From: an uncultured Muribaculaceae bacterium
Lineage (GTDB): Bacteria > Bacteroidota > Bacteroidia > Bacteroidales > Muribaculaceae
Length of the DNA: 24,706 nt
Direction: 5' to 3'
NCBI GenBank assembly: GCA_902494515.1
Contig: CABUTS010000043.1
Span: 1 to 24,706, forward strand
Shown here in pieces: positions 16,491-24,495 of the stretch. Made by a program: the position numbers and the translations under genes. Within the stretch, counting starts at the first letter, position 1. Every line of letters begins with the position of its first letter. The notes under the pieces were generated by a model. The model had not been told where the DNA came from. It saw only the letters and a list, made by a program, of their open reading frames with translations, and ran no database searches.

Positions 16491-17459
16491 ATGGCGCAGC
16501 TGATGCTCATCATAAACCCCATTTCCGGCACCGGAAGCAAAAAAGGGGTGCGTGAACTCGTGGAAAAAACCATGAGTAGCTGCGGCCATACCGTCGACGT
16601 CCGCGTCACCGGTGCCCGCGGCGACGCCACCAACCTCGCTGCCGAAGCTGCCCGGAAGGGATATTACGGCGTCCTGGCCTGCGGCGGCGACGGAACCGTC
16701 AACGAGACCGCCCGCGCCCTCTGCGGCACTGAAACTTCCCTCGGCATCATCCCCTCCGGCTCCGGCAACGGACTGGCCCGCCACCTCCACATCCCCATCG
16801 ACATCGACGGCGCCCTCGATATCATCGCCCGCGACAACATCGTAGCTTCGGACTACGGCTCGGTCAACGGCCAGCCGTTCTTCTGCACCTTCGGCATGGG
16901 GTTCGACGCCGCCGTCAGCCACCGTTTCGCCCGGCAGCACCGCCGCGGTCTACTGAGCTACGCCAAGTCCGCAATCTCGGAATATGTCCAGTACCGCCCA
17001 CAGACCTATTCGGTCTCGGCCAACGGTAAAATCCTGACCGAAAAGGCCTTCCTGATCGCCGTCTGCAACGCCTCGCAGTGGGGCAACAACGCCTACATCG
17101 CCCCCGAAGCCTCGATCACCGACGGTCTGCTCGACATCACAATAGTCCACTCCGGCACCGCCATCGACGCTGCCGTAATGGGGATGGATATCTTCACCGG
17201 CTACATCAACAACAACACGATGGTCCACACCTTCCGCGCGCCGGCATGCGTGATTTACCGCAACAGCGACGGGGAAGCACACATCGACGGAGAACCTCTG
17301 ATTCTCCCCGACATCCTCGACATCAAATGCCACCGCGGACAGCTGAAGATCTTCACCCCCCACAACACCCAGTCCTTCACCCCCGTGGTGACCCCCCTGC
17401 GCGAGATGATCCGCGACGCCGGATTCTCTCTCCGACATCTCTTCCACCGTAAACCCTGA
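16491..17459 (+). CDS. Diacylglycerol/lipid kinase, YegS-BmrU family
   Basis: ATP-dependent lipid kinase of the DAGK catalytic family. Such enzymes phosphorylate diacylglycerol or related lipids and recycle them into phospholipid synthesis. The nucleotide-binding motif GGDGTVNE is at 65-72, and the second signature PSGSGNGLARHL is at 88-99. The N-terminal beta strand MLIINPISGTGSK (5-17) is typical. The C-terminal beta-sandwich domain includes HIDGEPL. At 322 residues the length is normal. No membrane segment is seen, so it is a soluble, membrane-associated type. The nadA start follows 7 nt after its stop, so these two form a tight operon. The preferred lipid cannot be told from sequence. Confidence 0.9.
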   Translation: MAQLMLIINPISGTGSKKGVRELVEKTMSSCGHTVDVRVTGARGDATNLAAEAARKGYYGVLACGGDGTVNETARALCGTETSLGIIPSGSGNGLARHLHIPIDIDGALDIIARDNIVASDYGSVNGQPFFCTFGMGFDAAVSHRFARQHRRGLLSYAKSAISEYVQYRPQTYSVSANGKILTEKAFLIAVCNASQWGNNAYIAPEASITDGLLDITIVHSGTAIDAAVMGMDIFTGYINNNTMVHTFRAPACVIYRNSDGEAHIDGEPLILPDILDIKCHRGQLKIFTPHNTQSFTPVVTPLREMIRDAGFSLRHLFHRKP

Positions 17460-17466
17460 CTTCCCT

Positions 17467-18408
17467 ATGGAAAAATCCCTGCTTATCGAGGAAATCCAGC
17501 GGCTCAAAAAGGAAAAAGACGCCGCTATCATGGCCCACTACTACACCGACGGCGACATTCAGGACCTCGCCGACGTCGTCGGCGACTCCCTCGCCCTGGC
17601 CCAGAAAGCCCGCAACCTGCCCAACAAGGTGATTGTGCTCTGCGGCGTCCATTTCATGGGGGAGACCACCAAAATCCTCTGCCCCGACAAGACCGTTCTG
17701 GTTCCCGACCTCGAGGCCGGATGCTCTCTGGCCGACTCCTGCCCCGCCGATGAGTTCACCAAGTTCGTCGAGGCTCATCCGGGCTACACCGTAGTCAGCT
17801 ACGTCAACACCTCCGCCGCCGTCAAGGCCGTCACCGACGTTGTCGTCACCTCCTCCAACGCCCTGAAAATCGTCAAGGCACTCCCCGCCGACGCCAAAAT
17901 CATCTTCGGCCCGGACCGCAACCTCGGCAATTATATATCCTCGCAGACCGGTCGCGAAATGCTCATCTGGGACGGCGCATGCCACGTCCACGAGCAGTTC
18001 TCGCTCGACGCCATCCTCCGCCTCAAAAAGGAACACCCCGGCGCCAAGCTCCTGGTTCACCCCGAGTGCAAGCGCGCTCTGGTCCTCCTGGCCGACGTCG
18101 TCGGCTCCACAGCGGCCCTCCTCGACTACGCCCGCACCTCCGACGCCACCGAGTTCATCGTCGCCACCGAAAGCGGAATCCTCCACAAAATGCACGAGCT
18201 CTGCCCCGACAAGACCTTCATCCCCGCCCCCCCGGAACTCTCCGAAACCCCGGGCTGCAGCTGCAACAACTGCGCTTACATGAAGCTCAACACCCTCGCC
18301 AAGCTCCGCGACTGCCTCCGCGACCTCTCCCCCGAAATCCACGTCGATCCCGAAATCGCCCGCAAAGCCGTCCGCTCCATCGACCGCATGCTCGAAATGA
18401 GCAAATAA
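17467..18408 (+). CDS. nadA: Quinolinate synthase A
   Basis: [4Fe-4S] enzyme that condenses iminoaspartate with dihydroxyacetone phosphate to quinolinate in de novo NAD synthesis. Cluster-ligand candidates are C86 in EAGCSLADSC, C201 in HPECK, and one of C264, C266 or C269 in GCSCNNC. Substrate-binding segments AHYYTDG (23-29) and HFMGET (62-67) are present. At 313 residues it matches the short, common form. It follows the lipid kinase gene by 7 nt. The nadB and nadC genes are not in the window, so the pathway is completed elsewhere. The CxCxxC cluster near the end occurs in other NadA proteins and need not all bind iron. Confidence 0.96.
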   Translation: MEKSLLIEEIQRLKKEKDAAIMAHYYTDGDIQDLADVVGDSLALAQKARNLPNKVIVLCGVHFMGETTKILCPDKTVLVPDLEAGCSLADSCPADEFTKFVEAHPGYTVVSYVNTSAAVKAVTDVVVTSSNALKIVKALPADAKIIFGPDRNLGNYISSQTGREMLIWDGACHVHEQFSLDAILRLKKEHPGAKLLVHPECKRALVLLADVVGSTAALLDYARTSDATEFIVATESGILHKMHELCPDKTFIPAPPELSETPGCSCNNCAYMKLNTLAKLRDCLRDLSPEIHVDPEIARKAVRSIDRMLEMSK

Positions 18409-18462
18409 CCCCTCCCCACCTCTCCCCCCCTCCCTTTCTCTCCCCCCTCTCCCCTCCCAATC
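18409..18462 (+). other. Polypyrimidine tract after nadA
   Basis: The plus strand is almost purely C and T for about 50 nt directly after the nadA stop. It leads into the composite repeat at 18463. The same order, pyrimidine tract then repeat, is seen at 1-115. No gene or hairpin is visible in it. Confidence 0.6.
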
Positions 18463-18524
18463 AAAAATTTTTGTGCATGCGCCGAGCTTTAGCGAAGGCA
18501 AATATGCCCCGAGCTTCAGCGAGG
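18463..18524 (+). repeat. Composite dispersed repeat, copy B, with a second partial unit
   Basis: AAAAATTTTTGT (18463-18474), a 3-nt gap and TGCGCCGAGCTTTAGCGAAGG (first unit, 18478-18498) match copy A at 82-115. A second unit, TGCCCCGAGCTTCAGCGAGG, lies at 18505-18524. It ends 28 nt before the leuS start. AATTTTTG at 18466-18473 is one base from the -7 consensus, so a promoter role for leuS is possible but unproven. Confidence 0.75.
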
Positions 18525-18552
18525 CCCCCTGTCAAAACCCCCAACATCCCAA

Positions 18553-21429
18553 ATGGATTACAATCATAAACAAATCGAATCGCGCTGGCAGAAATTCTGG
18601 AAAGACCAGAAAACCTACCACACCGAAATCAACCCCGACAAACCCAAGTTCTATGTCCTCGACATGTTCCCCTACCCCTCCGGAGCCGGCCTCCACGTGG
18701 GGCACCCCCTGGGCTACATCGCCAGCGACATATACGCTCGCTATAAACGCCTGAACGGCTTCAACGTACTCCACCCCATGGGCTACGACGCCTACGGCCT
18801 CCCCGCCGAGCAGTACGCCATCCAGACCGGACAGCACCCCGAAGTCACAACCCGCCAGAACATCGCCCGCTACCGTCAGCAGCTCGACCGCATCGGCTTC
18901 TGCTACGACTGGGACCGCGAAATCCGCACCTGCGACCCCGAATACTACCACTGGACCCAGTGGGCCTTCCAGCAGATGTTCTCCCACTACTACGACACCG
19001 CCCTCGACAAGGCCATGCCCATCGCAGACCTCGAGAAGCACTTCGCCGAAAAAGGCTCCGAAGGAATCCACGCCGCCGAGTCCAAGCCCCTGAAATTCAC
19101 CGCCGACGAGTGGAAGAATTTCTCCGACAAGGAGCGCTCCGACGTCCTCATGAACTACCGCATCGCATACCTCGGCAACACGATGGTTAACTGGTGTCCG
19201 AAACTCGGCACCGTCCTGGCCAACGACGAGGTCAGCGAGGGTCTCTCGATCCGCGGCGGATACCCCGTGGAGCAGCGGCTGATGTATCAGTGGTGCCTCC
19301 GCGTCAGCGCCTACGCCGGCCGTCTGCTCGAAGGTCTCGACCGCCTCGACTGGTCCGACTCCCTCAAGGAGACCCAGCGCAACTGGATCGGCCGCTCCGA
19401 AGGCGCCGAGATGCAGTTCAAGGTCGCTGATTCCGACGTGGAGATGACCATCTTCACCACCCGTGCCGACACCGTCTTCGGCGTAACCTTCATGGTCCTC
19501 GCCCCTGAAAGCAAATACGTCGACCTCATCACCACCCCGGAGCAGCGAGCCGCCGTCGACGAATACCTCGCCGCAGTAAAGCATAAGACCGAGCGCGAGC
19601 GCATCGCCGACCGCAAGGTCAGCGGCGTTTTCACCGGCGCTTACGCCATCAACCCGCTGTCGGGCAAGAAGATTCCCGTATGGGTCAGCGACTACGTCCT
19701 CGCAGGCTACGGCACCGGCGCCATCATGGCCGTTCCCGCCCACGACTCCCGCGACTACGCCTTCGCCCGTCATTTCAACCTCCCCGTCATCCCCCTGATC
19801 GAGGGCGCCGACGTCTCCGAGGAGAGCTTCGACGCCAAGGAGGGCAAAATGATAAACTCCGCCTCCGACCGCCTCGACCTCAACGGCCTCGAAGTCAAGG
19901 AAGCCATCGCCAAAACAAAGAAGTTCATCGAGCAGGAGGGTATCGGCCGCGTGAAGGTCAACTTCCGCCTCCGCGACGCCATCTTCTCGCGCCAGCGCTA
20001 CTGGGGCGAGCCCTTCCCCGTATATTATAAGGACGGCATCCCCCACATGCTCCCCGCCGACCGCCTCCCCCTGCAGCTCCCCGAAATCGACAAATACCTC
20101 CCCACCGAGACCGGCGAGCCTCCGCTGGGCCGCGCCGAAAACTGGAAGACCAAGGAGGGTTACCCTCTGGAACTCAACACCATGCCCGGTTTCGCTGGCT
20201 CTTCGGCCTACTACCTCCGCTACATGGATCCCCGCAACCACAACGCGCTGGTTTCCCGCGAAGCCAACGACTACTGGCAGCAGGTCGACCTCTACGTCGG
20301 CGGCACCGAGCACGCCACCGGCCACCTCATCTATTCCCGCTTCTGGAACAAGTTCCTCTACGACCTCGGTCTGGTCTGCAAGGATGAACCCTTCCGCAAG
20401 CTCGTCAATCAGGGCATGATTCAGGGCCGCTCGAACTTCGTTTACCGCATCAAGGACACCAACACCTTCGTTTCCGCCGGCCTCCGCGACCAGTACGAAA
20501 CCACCCCGATTCATGTCGACGTCAACATCGTCTCCAACGACATCCTCGACCTCGACAAGTTCCGCGCATGGCGTCCCGACTACGCCGACGCCGAGTTCAT
20601 CCTCGAGGACGGCAAATACATCTGCGGCTGGGCCGTGGAGAAGATGTCCAAGTCGATGTTCAACGTCGTCAACCCCGATGATATCGTCGACCGCTACGGC
20701 GCCGACACCCTCCGTCTCTACGAGATGTTCCTCGGCCCCGTCGAGCAGAGCAAACCCTGGGACACCAACGGCATCGACGGCGTCAACCGCTTCCTCCGCA
20801 AATTCTGGGGCCTCTTCTACAAGGGCGACAACTGGCTCGTCACCGACGACAAGCCCTCGCGCGAAGCCCTCAAGGCAGTCCACACCCTCATCAAGAAGGT
20901 CACCGGCGACATCGAAGCCTTCTCCTACAACACATCCGTGGCCGCCTTCATGATCTGCGTCAACGAGCTCACCAAGCTCAACTGCCACAGCCGCGCCGCC
21001 CTCGAGCCCCTCGTTATCCTCCTTGCCCCCTTCGCCCCCCACATCGCCGAAGAACTCTGGCATGCCCTCCACACCGCCGGCTCCGCTTCCGCCTCCGCTA
21101 CCAGCGCCTCTGCCGCCGGTTCCGCCGCCTGCGCATCCAACCCTGCTGCTTGCGGTTCCGCCTCCTCTGCCGCCGATGCTTGCGGTTCCGTTTGCGATGC
21201 CCCCTGGCCTGCCTGGAACGAGGATTACCTCAAAGACGACGCCAAAACCATGGCCGTCAGCTTCAACGGCAAAGCCCGCTTCACCATCTCCGTCCCCGCC
21301 GACGCCACCGCGGACCAGATCCAGGCCCAGGCCCTCGCCGCCCCCGAAGCCGCCCGCTGGCTCGAAGGCAAAACCATCCGCAAGGTCATCGTCGTCCCCG
21401 CCAAGATAGTCAACATCGTCCTCTCCTGA
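18553..21429 (+). CDS. leuS: Leucyl-tRNA synthetase with Ala/Ser/Cys-rich insertion
   Basis: Class I synthetase that charges tRNA-Leu and edits misacylated products. The HIGH motif reads HVGH (48-51), and KMSKS is perfect (697-701). The CP1 editing domain contains VPAHDSRDYAFA, with H397, D398 and D401 in the region of the editing-site aspartate. The anticodon-binding domain is interrupted after AEELWHALHTAG by a low-complexity stretch. This spans about residues 842-882 (21076-21198) and is nearly all Ala, Ser, Gly and Cys. The normal sequence resumes at SVCDAPWPAWNEDYL. The protein keeps its C-terminal domain and the family ending KVIVVPAKIVNIVLS. At 958 residues it is slightly long, as explained by the insertion. 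It starts 144 nt after nadA, behind the composite repeat. Confidence 0.96.
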   Translation: MDYNHKQIESRWQKFWKDQKTYHTEINPDKPKFYVLDMFPYPSGAGLHVGHPLGYIASDIYARYKRLNGFNVLHPMGYDAYGLPAEQYAIQTGQHPEVTTRQNIARYRQQLDRIGFCYDWDREIRTCDPEYYHWTQWAFQQMFSHYYDTALDKAMPIADLEKHFAEKGSEGIHAAESKPLKFTADEWKNFSDKERSDVLMNYRIAYLGNTMVNWCPKLGTVLANDEVSEGLSIRGGYPVEQRLMYQWCLRVSAYAGRLLEGLDRLDWSDSLKETQRNWIGRSEGAEMQFKVADSDVEMTIFTTRADTVFGVTFMVLAPESKYVDLITTPEQRAAVDEYLAAVKHKTERERIADRKVSGVFTGAYAINPLSGKKIPVWVSDYVLAGYGTGAIMAVPAHDSRDYAFARHFNLPVIPLIEGADVSEESFDAKEGKMINSASDRLDLNGLEVKEAIAKTKKFIEQEGIGRVKVNFRLRDAIFSRQRYWGEPFPVYYKDGIPHMLPADRLPLQLPEIDKYLPTETGEPPLGRAENWKTKEGYPLELNTMPGFAGSSAYYLRYMDPRNHNALVSREANDYWQQVDLYVGGTEHATGHLIYSRFWNKFLYDLGLVCKDEPFRKLVNQGMIQGRSNFVYRIKDTNTFVSAGLRDQYETTPIHVDVNIVSNDILDLDKFRAWRPDYADAEFILEDGKYICGWAVEKMSKSMFNVVNPDDIVDRYGADTLRLYEMFLGPVEQSKPWDTNGIDGVNRFLRKFWGLFYKGDNWLVTDDKPSREALKAVHTLIKKVTGDIEAFSYNTSVAAFMICVNELTKLNCHSRAALEPLVILLAPFAPHIAEELWHALHTAGSASASATSASAAGSAACASNPAACGSASSAADACGSVCDAPWPAWNEDYLKDDAKTMAVSFNGKARFTISVPADATADQIQAQALAAPEAARWLEGKTIRKVIVVPAKIVNIVLS

Positions 21430-21486
21430 CCCTGCCCCGCGGCCCCCAGCCCTGCTGCTCCCGGTCCTGTGGCGCCCTGTTCTGTG

Positions 21487-21616
21487 GCGGGCGTTTTCGC
21501 CCGCGCCCCTGCCCCGTGCCCCCCTCCCCTGCAGCCCCCGGCCCTGTGGTCGGCGGTCCTGTGGTGCCCGTTTTCGGGCGCTTCCATGTCGTCCTGTGGC
21601 GGGCGTTCTCGCCCGC
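21487..21616. repeat. Three REP-like hairpins in the leuS-metK spacer, plus degenerate copies
   Basis: Hairpins lie at 21487-21504, 21564-21581 and 21599-21616. Stems are GCGGGCG/CGCCCGC, GTGCCCG/CGGGCGC (with one G-U pair) and GCGGGCG/CGCCCGC. Loops are TTTT, TTTT and TTCT. All are preceded by CTGTG. Degenerate copies begin at about 21469 (TGTGGCGCC) and 21621 (ATGGCGCCCG). The family is the same as at 15024-15092. They occupy much of the 298-nt gene-free spacer 21430-21727. Confidence 0.85.
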
Positions 21617-21727
21617 TCCTATGGCGCCCGCTTCCCGTTCCCGCTTCCTTGCCTCTCCCCCCGCTACTCCCCCTTTTGTGGAGAAATTTGATTGCTTGCA
21701 ACCACTCAAAAAAATGCTAAAAAAATT

Positions 21728-23038
21728 ATGAATTACCTGTTCACATCCGAGTCCGTTTCCGAAGGACACCCCGACAAAGTAGCCGACCAGATCTCCGACG
21801 CCGTCCTCGACGAATTCCTCGCCCGCGACCCCAACTCCAAAGTCGCCTGCGAAACCCTCGTCACAACCGGCCAGGTCGTAATCGCCGGCGAAGTCAAATC
21901 CGACGCCTACATCGACCTCTCAGCCACCGCCCGCAAAGTCATCAACTCCATCGGCTATAACCGCTCAGAACTCAAATTCGACGGCGAAAGCTGCGGCATC
22001 TTCTCCGCACTCCACGAGCAGAGCCAGGACATCAACCGCGGTGTAGAGCGCCTCGACGCCGACCAGGGCGCCGGCGACCAGGGCATGATGTTCGGATACG
22101 CCACCGATGAAACACCCCTCTATATCCCCATCCCCATCGCCCTGAGCCACGCCCTCCTCAAGGAGCTCAGCAAAATCCGCCGCGAAGGCTCCGCCTTCAC
22201 CTACACCGACCCCCAGAGCAACACACGCTGCTACCTCCGCCCCGACTCCAAGAGCCAGGTAACCGTGGAATACGACGAACAGAACCACCCCGTGCGCGTC
22301 CACACCATCGTAATCTCCACCCAGCACGACGACTTCATCCCCGCCACCGCCGACAAAACCCAGGAGCAGGCCGACCGCGAGATGATCGCGCAGATTACCC
22401 GCGACGTCCGCGAGGTCCTCATCCCCCGCACCCGTCAGGCCCTCCCCGAAGCACTCCGCCACCTCCTCGACGAAGACTTCATCCTCCACGTCAACCCCAC
22501 CGGCAAGTTCGTAATCGGCGGCCCCCACGGCGACACCGGCCTCACCGGCCGCAAGATCATCGTCGACACCTACGGCGGTCGCGGCGCCCACGGCGGCGGC
22601 GCCTTCTCCGGCAAAGACCCCTCCAAAGTAGACCGCTCCGCAGCCTACGCCGCCCGCCATATCGCCAAGAACCTCGTCGCCGCAGGCGTGGCCCGCGAAG
22701 CACTCGTGCAGGTCGCCTACGCCATCGGCATAGCCCGCCCCGTCAGCCTCTACATCAACACCTACGGCACCTCACAGGTGCCCCTCACCGACGCCGAAAT
22801 CTCCGCGAAAGTAGCCGAACTTGTAGACCTCCGTCCCGCCGCAATCGAGCGCGACCTCAAGCTCCGCAACCCCATCTACCTCGAAACCGCAACCTACGGA
22901 CACGTAGGCCGCACCCACCGCACCGTCACCAAAACCTTCCGCGACGGCAACGGCAAACCCTTCACCCGCGACGTCGAGCTCTTCACCTGGGAAGCCCTCG
23001 ACCTCGTCCCCCGCTTCAAGGAAGCCTTCGGTCTCTGA
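21728..23038 (+). CDS. metK: S-adenosylmethionine synthetase
   Basis: Makes S-adenosylmethionine from methionine and ATP, with tripolyphosphate hydrolysis; a cytoplasmic tetramer in known members. GHPDK (13-17, catalytic His14), GAGDQGMMFGYA (114-125), GPHGDTGLTGRK and the P-loop-like GGAFSGKD (290-297) are all present. At 436 residues it is longer than E. coli MetK (384), as is usual for Bacteroidetes. The start at 21728 matches the conserved MNYLFTSESVSEGHPDK; an earlier in-frame ATG lies in the A-rich leader and is unlikely. I see no SAM riboswitch in the 298-nt spacer. GAAATTTG at 21683-21690 is one base from a -7 element, a weak promoter candidate. It converges with recA. Confidence 0.97.
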   Translation: MNYLFTSESVSEGHPDKVADQISDAVLDEFLARDPNSKVACETLVTTGQVVIAGEVKSDAYIDLSATARKVINSIGYNRSELKFDGESCGIFSALHEQSQDINRGVERLDADQGAGDQGMMFGYATDETPLYIPIPIALSHALLKELSKIRREGSAFTYTDPQSNTRCYLRPDSKSQVTVEYDEQNHPVRVHTIVISTQHDDFIPATADKTQEQADREMIAQITRDVREVLIPRTRQALPEALRHLLDEDFILHVNPTGKFVIGGPHGDTGLTGRKIIVDTYGGRGAHGGGAFSGKDPSKVDRSAAYAARHIAKNLVAAGVAREALVQVAYAIGIARPVSLYINTYGTSQVPLTDAEISAKVAELVDLRPAAIERDLKLRNPIYLETATYGHVGRTHRTVTKTFRDGNGKPFTRDVELFTWEALDLVPRFKEAFGL

Positions 23039-23055
23039 TAACAAGCTGTAAACAT

Positions 23056-23095
23056 AACCGGACCCGGCGCCGCTTTCGCGGTCCGGGCCCGGTTT
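23056..23095. terminator. Terminator between metK and recA
   Basis: AACCGGACCCGG (23056-23067) pairs with CCGGGCCCGGTT (23083-23094) with one mismatch, around an inner CCGC-TTTC-GCGG hairpin. An alternative pairing of CCGGACC with GGTCCGG is also possible. TTTAT follows. It lies 18 nt after metK, and the arms could also act for recA on the opposite strand. Confidence 0.75.
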
Positions 23096-23145
23096 ATCTG
23101 TTTATGATTCTTATTTCAGGCGTCATCCCCGAGGAGAAGCCCTGA

Positions 23146-23182
23146 GGATTAGCCCCGGGGATTAGCGCTGAGGATTATTAGC
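23146..23182. repeat. Three 13-bp-spaced GGATTAGC units downstream of recA
   Basis: GGATTAGC at 23146 and 23159 and GGATTATTAGC at 23172 recur with a 13-bp period. They end 9 bp from the recA stop. They look like a short tandem repeat with partial decay. No function is evident. Confidence 0.65.
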
Positions 23183-23190
23183 TCTGAAGC

Positions 23191-24378
23191 TTATAAGTCC
23201 TCTTCTAAGGTGAAGTCATCCTCCTTGAAGTCGTCGTCGATGTTCACATCGTCGAGGTCAGCATCGAAATCCTCCTCGGATTTCTCAGCGGCAGCCTTCG
23301 GAGCCGGAGCGGCCTTCTTGGGAGCCGCGCCCTCGTGACCCTGATTCATCAGGGCCTCCATGATCTTCTCCTCGAGCTCGGCGGCAAGCATCGGGTTGGT
23401 ATCGATCACAGCCTTCGCAGCATCGCGGCCCTGGGCAACCTTCTGCCCGTCGTAGCTGAACCACGACCCGCTCTTCTGGATGATTCCGTACTCCACACCG
23501 AGGTCGATAATCTCGCCGGCGCGCGAAATACCCTCGCCGAACATGATGTCGAATTCGCATTTCTTGAACGGAGGCGCAACCTTGTTCTTCACAATCTTCA
23601 CCTTCGCGTGCTTGCCGAGGATATTGTCGCCATCCTTCAGCGCGGTGCCCGGACGGATATCGATGCGCACCGAAGCGTAGAACTTCAGCGCATTACCGCC
23701 CGTGGTGGTTTCCGACGGACCGAACATCACACCAATCTTCTCGCGAAGCTGATTGATGAAAATGCACACCGTGTTCGTGCGCGAAATCGTACCCGTCAGC
23801 TTGCGCATCGCCTGCGACATCAGACGCGCCTGCAAACCAACATTGCGGTCGCCCATATCACCCTCGATTTCGCTCTTGGGAGTCAGCGCGGCCACAGAGT
23901 CCACGACCAGAATATCGATGGCAGCCGAACGGATCAGCTGCTCGGCAATCTCCAGAGCCTGCTCACCGTTGTCCGGCTGTGAAATCAGCAGATTCGTAAC
24001 ATCCACACCGAGCTTCTCGGCATAGAAACGGTCGAACGCGTGCTCCGCATCAATCATCGCGGCGATACCGCCGTTTTTCTGAGCCTCAGCAATCGCGTGA
24101 AGAGCCAGGGTAGTCTTACCCGACGACTCCGGACCGTAAATCTCAATGATACGCCCCTTAGGATAACCGCCCACACCGAGAGCATAATTGAGCCCGATAG
24201 AGCCCGAAGGAATCACCTCCACCTTCTCCACGACCTCATCGCCGAGCTTCATCACAGCCCCGCGGCCATAATCCTTCTCGATATTACTCAGCGCCTGCGT
24301 CAGCGCATTGAGCTTCGCCTGCCGGGGATCAATCTCCCCCTTCTTGGCAGCCGGTTTCTTAGCTTTAGGTTTCTCCAT
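23191..24378 (-). CDS. recA: Recombinase RecA
   Basis: ATP-dependent strand-exchange protein for homologous recombination and SOS co-protease activity. Walker A is GPESSGKT (82-89). DAEHAFD follows at about 110-116, and VVDSVAALTPKSE forms the Walker B region. FINQLREKIGVMFG and the DNA-binding loop TTTGGNALKFYASVR are intact. The N-terminus is Lys/Ala-rich (residues 1-13). The C-terminus has an Ala/Pro/Lys linker and a strongly acidic tail (about 355-395), which in RecA proteins tempers DNA binding. At 395 residues it is longer than E. coli RecA (353) because of these ends. It is transcribed alone, converging on metK. Confidence 0.98.
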   Translation of the reverse strand: MEKPKAKKPAAKKGEIDPRQAKLNALTQALSNIEKDYGRGAVMKLGDEVVEKVEVIPSGSIGLNYALGVGGYPKGRIIEIYGPESSGKTTLALHAIAEAQKNGGIAAMIDAEHAFDRFYAEKLGVDVTNLLISQPDNGEQALEIAEQLIRSAAIDILVVDSVAALTPKSEIEGDMGDRNVGLQARLMSQAMRKLTGTISRTNTVCIFINQLREKIGVMFGPSETTTGGNALKFYASVRIDIRPGTALKDGDNILGKHAKVKIVKNKVAPPFKKCEFDIMFGEGISRAGEIIDLGVEYGIIQKSGSWFSYDGQKVAQGRDAAKAVIDTNPMLAAELEEKIMEALMNQGHEGAAPKKAAPAPKAAAEKSEEDFDADLDDVNIDDDFKEDDFTLEEDL

Positions 24379-24468
24379 ATCGGATATATCTTTTTGTTGT
24401 TATTTCTGTTTTTAGCTTTATTCCTGATAACTACCCTTATCTCTGGCAATTACCTTTAAATTACAATG

Positions 24469-24476
24469 CAAAGTTA
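24469..24476 (-). promoter_or_regulatory. Promoter -7 element of recA
   Basis: On the minus strand this reads TAACTTTG, a perfect TAnnTTTG. Initiation here gives a leader of about 85 nt. No consensus -33 TTTG is found at 19-21 bp; TTTG at 24490-24493 is only 13 bp away. Directly upstream the minus strand has two GGTAA units 8 bp apart, which may be a regulatory site. Confidence 0.65.
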
Positions 24477-24495
24477 CCAGATTACCGGGCAAAAG

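Noticed and set aside
17377..18501. Minus-strand open frame starting in the composite repeat and running antisense to nadA
   Set aside because: Its start codons encode SLKLGA because they read the repeat in reverse. The rest is the complement of nadA. No evidence of coding.
18532..21072. Open frame of 846 codons on the minus strand, antisense to leuS
   Set aside because: It mirrors the leuS codons. The strong preference for C-ending codons removes stop codons from the antisense frame. The product is Val/Gly/Glu/Asp-rich without a domain, while leuS motifs are all intact.
21430..21727. SAM riboswitch upstream of metK
   Set aside because: No recognisable SAM-I, SAM-II or other aptamer core. 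The spacer is explained by hairpin repeats and GC/pyrimidine-rich DNA.
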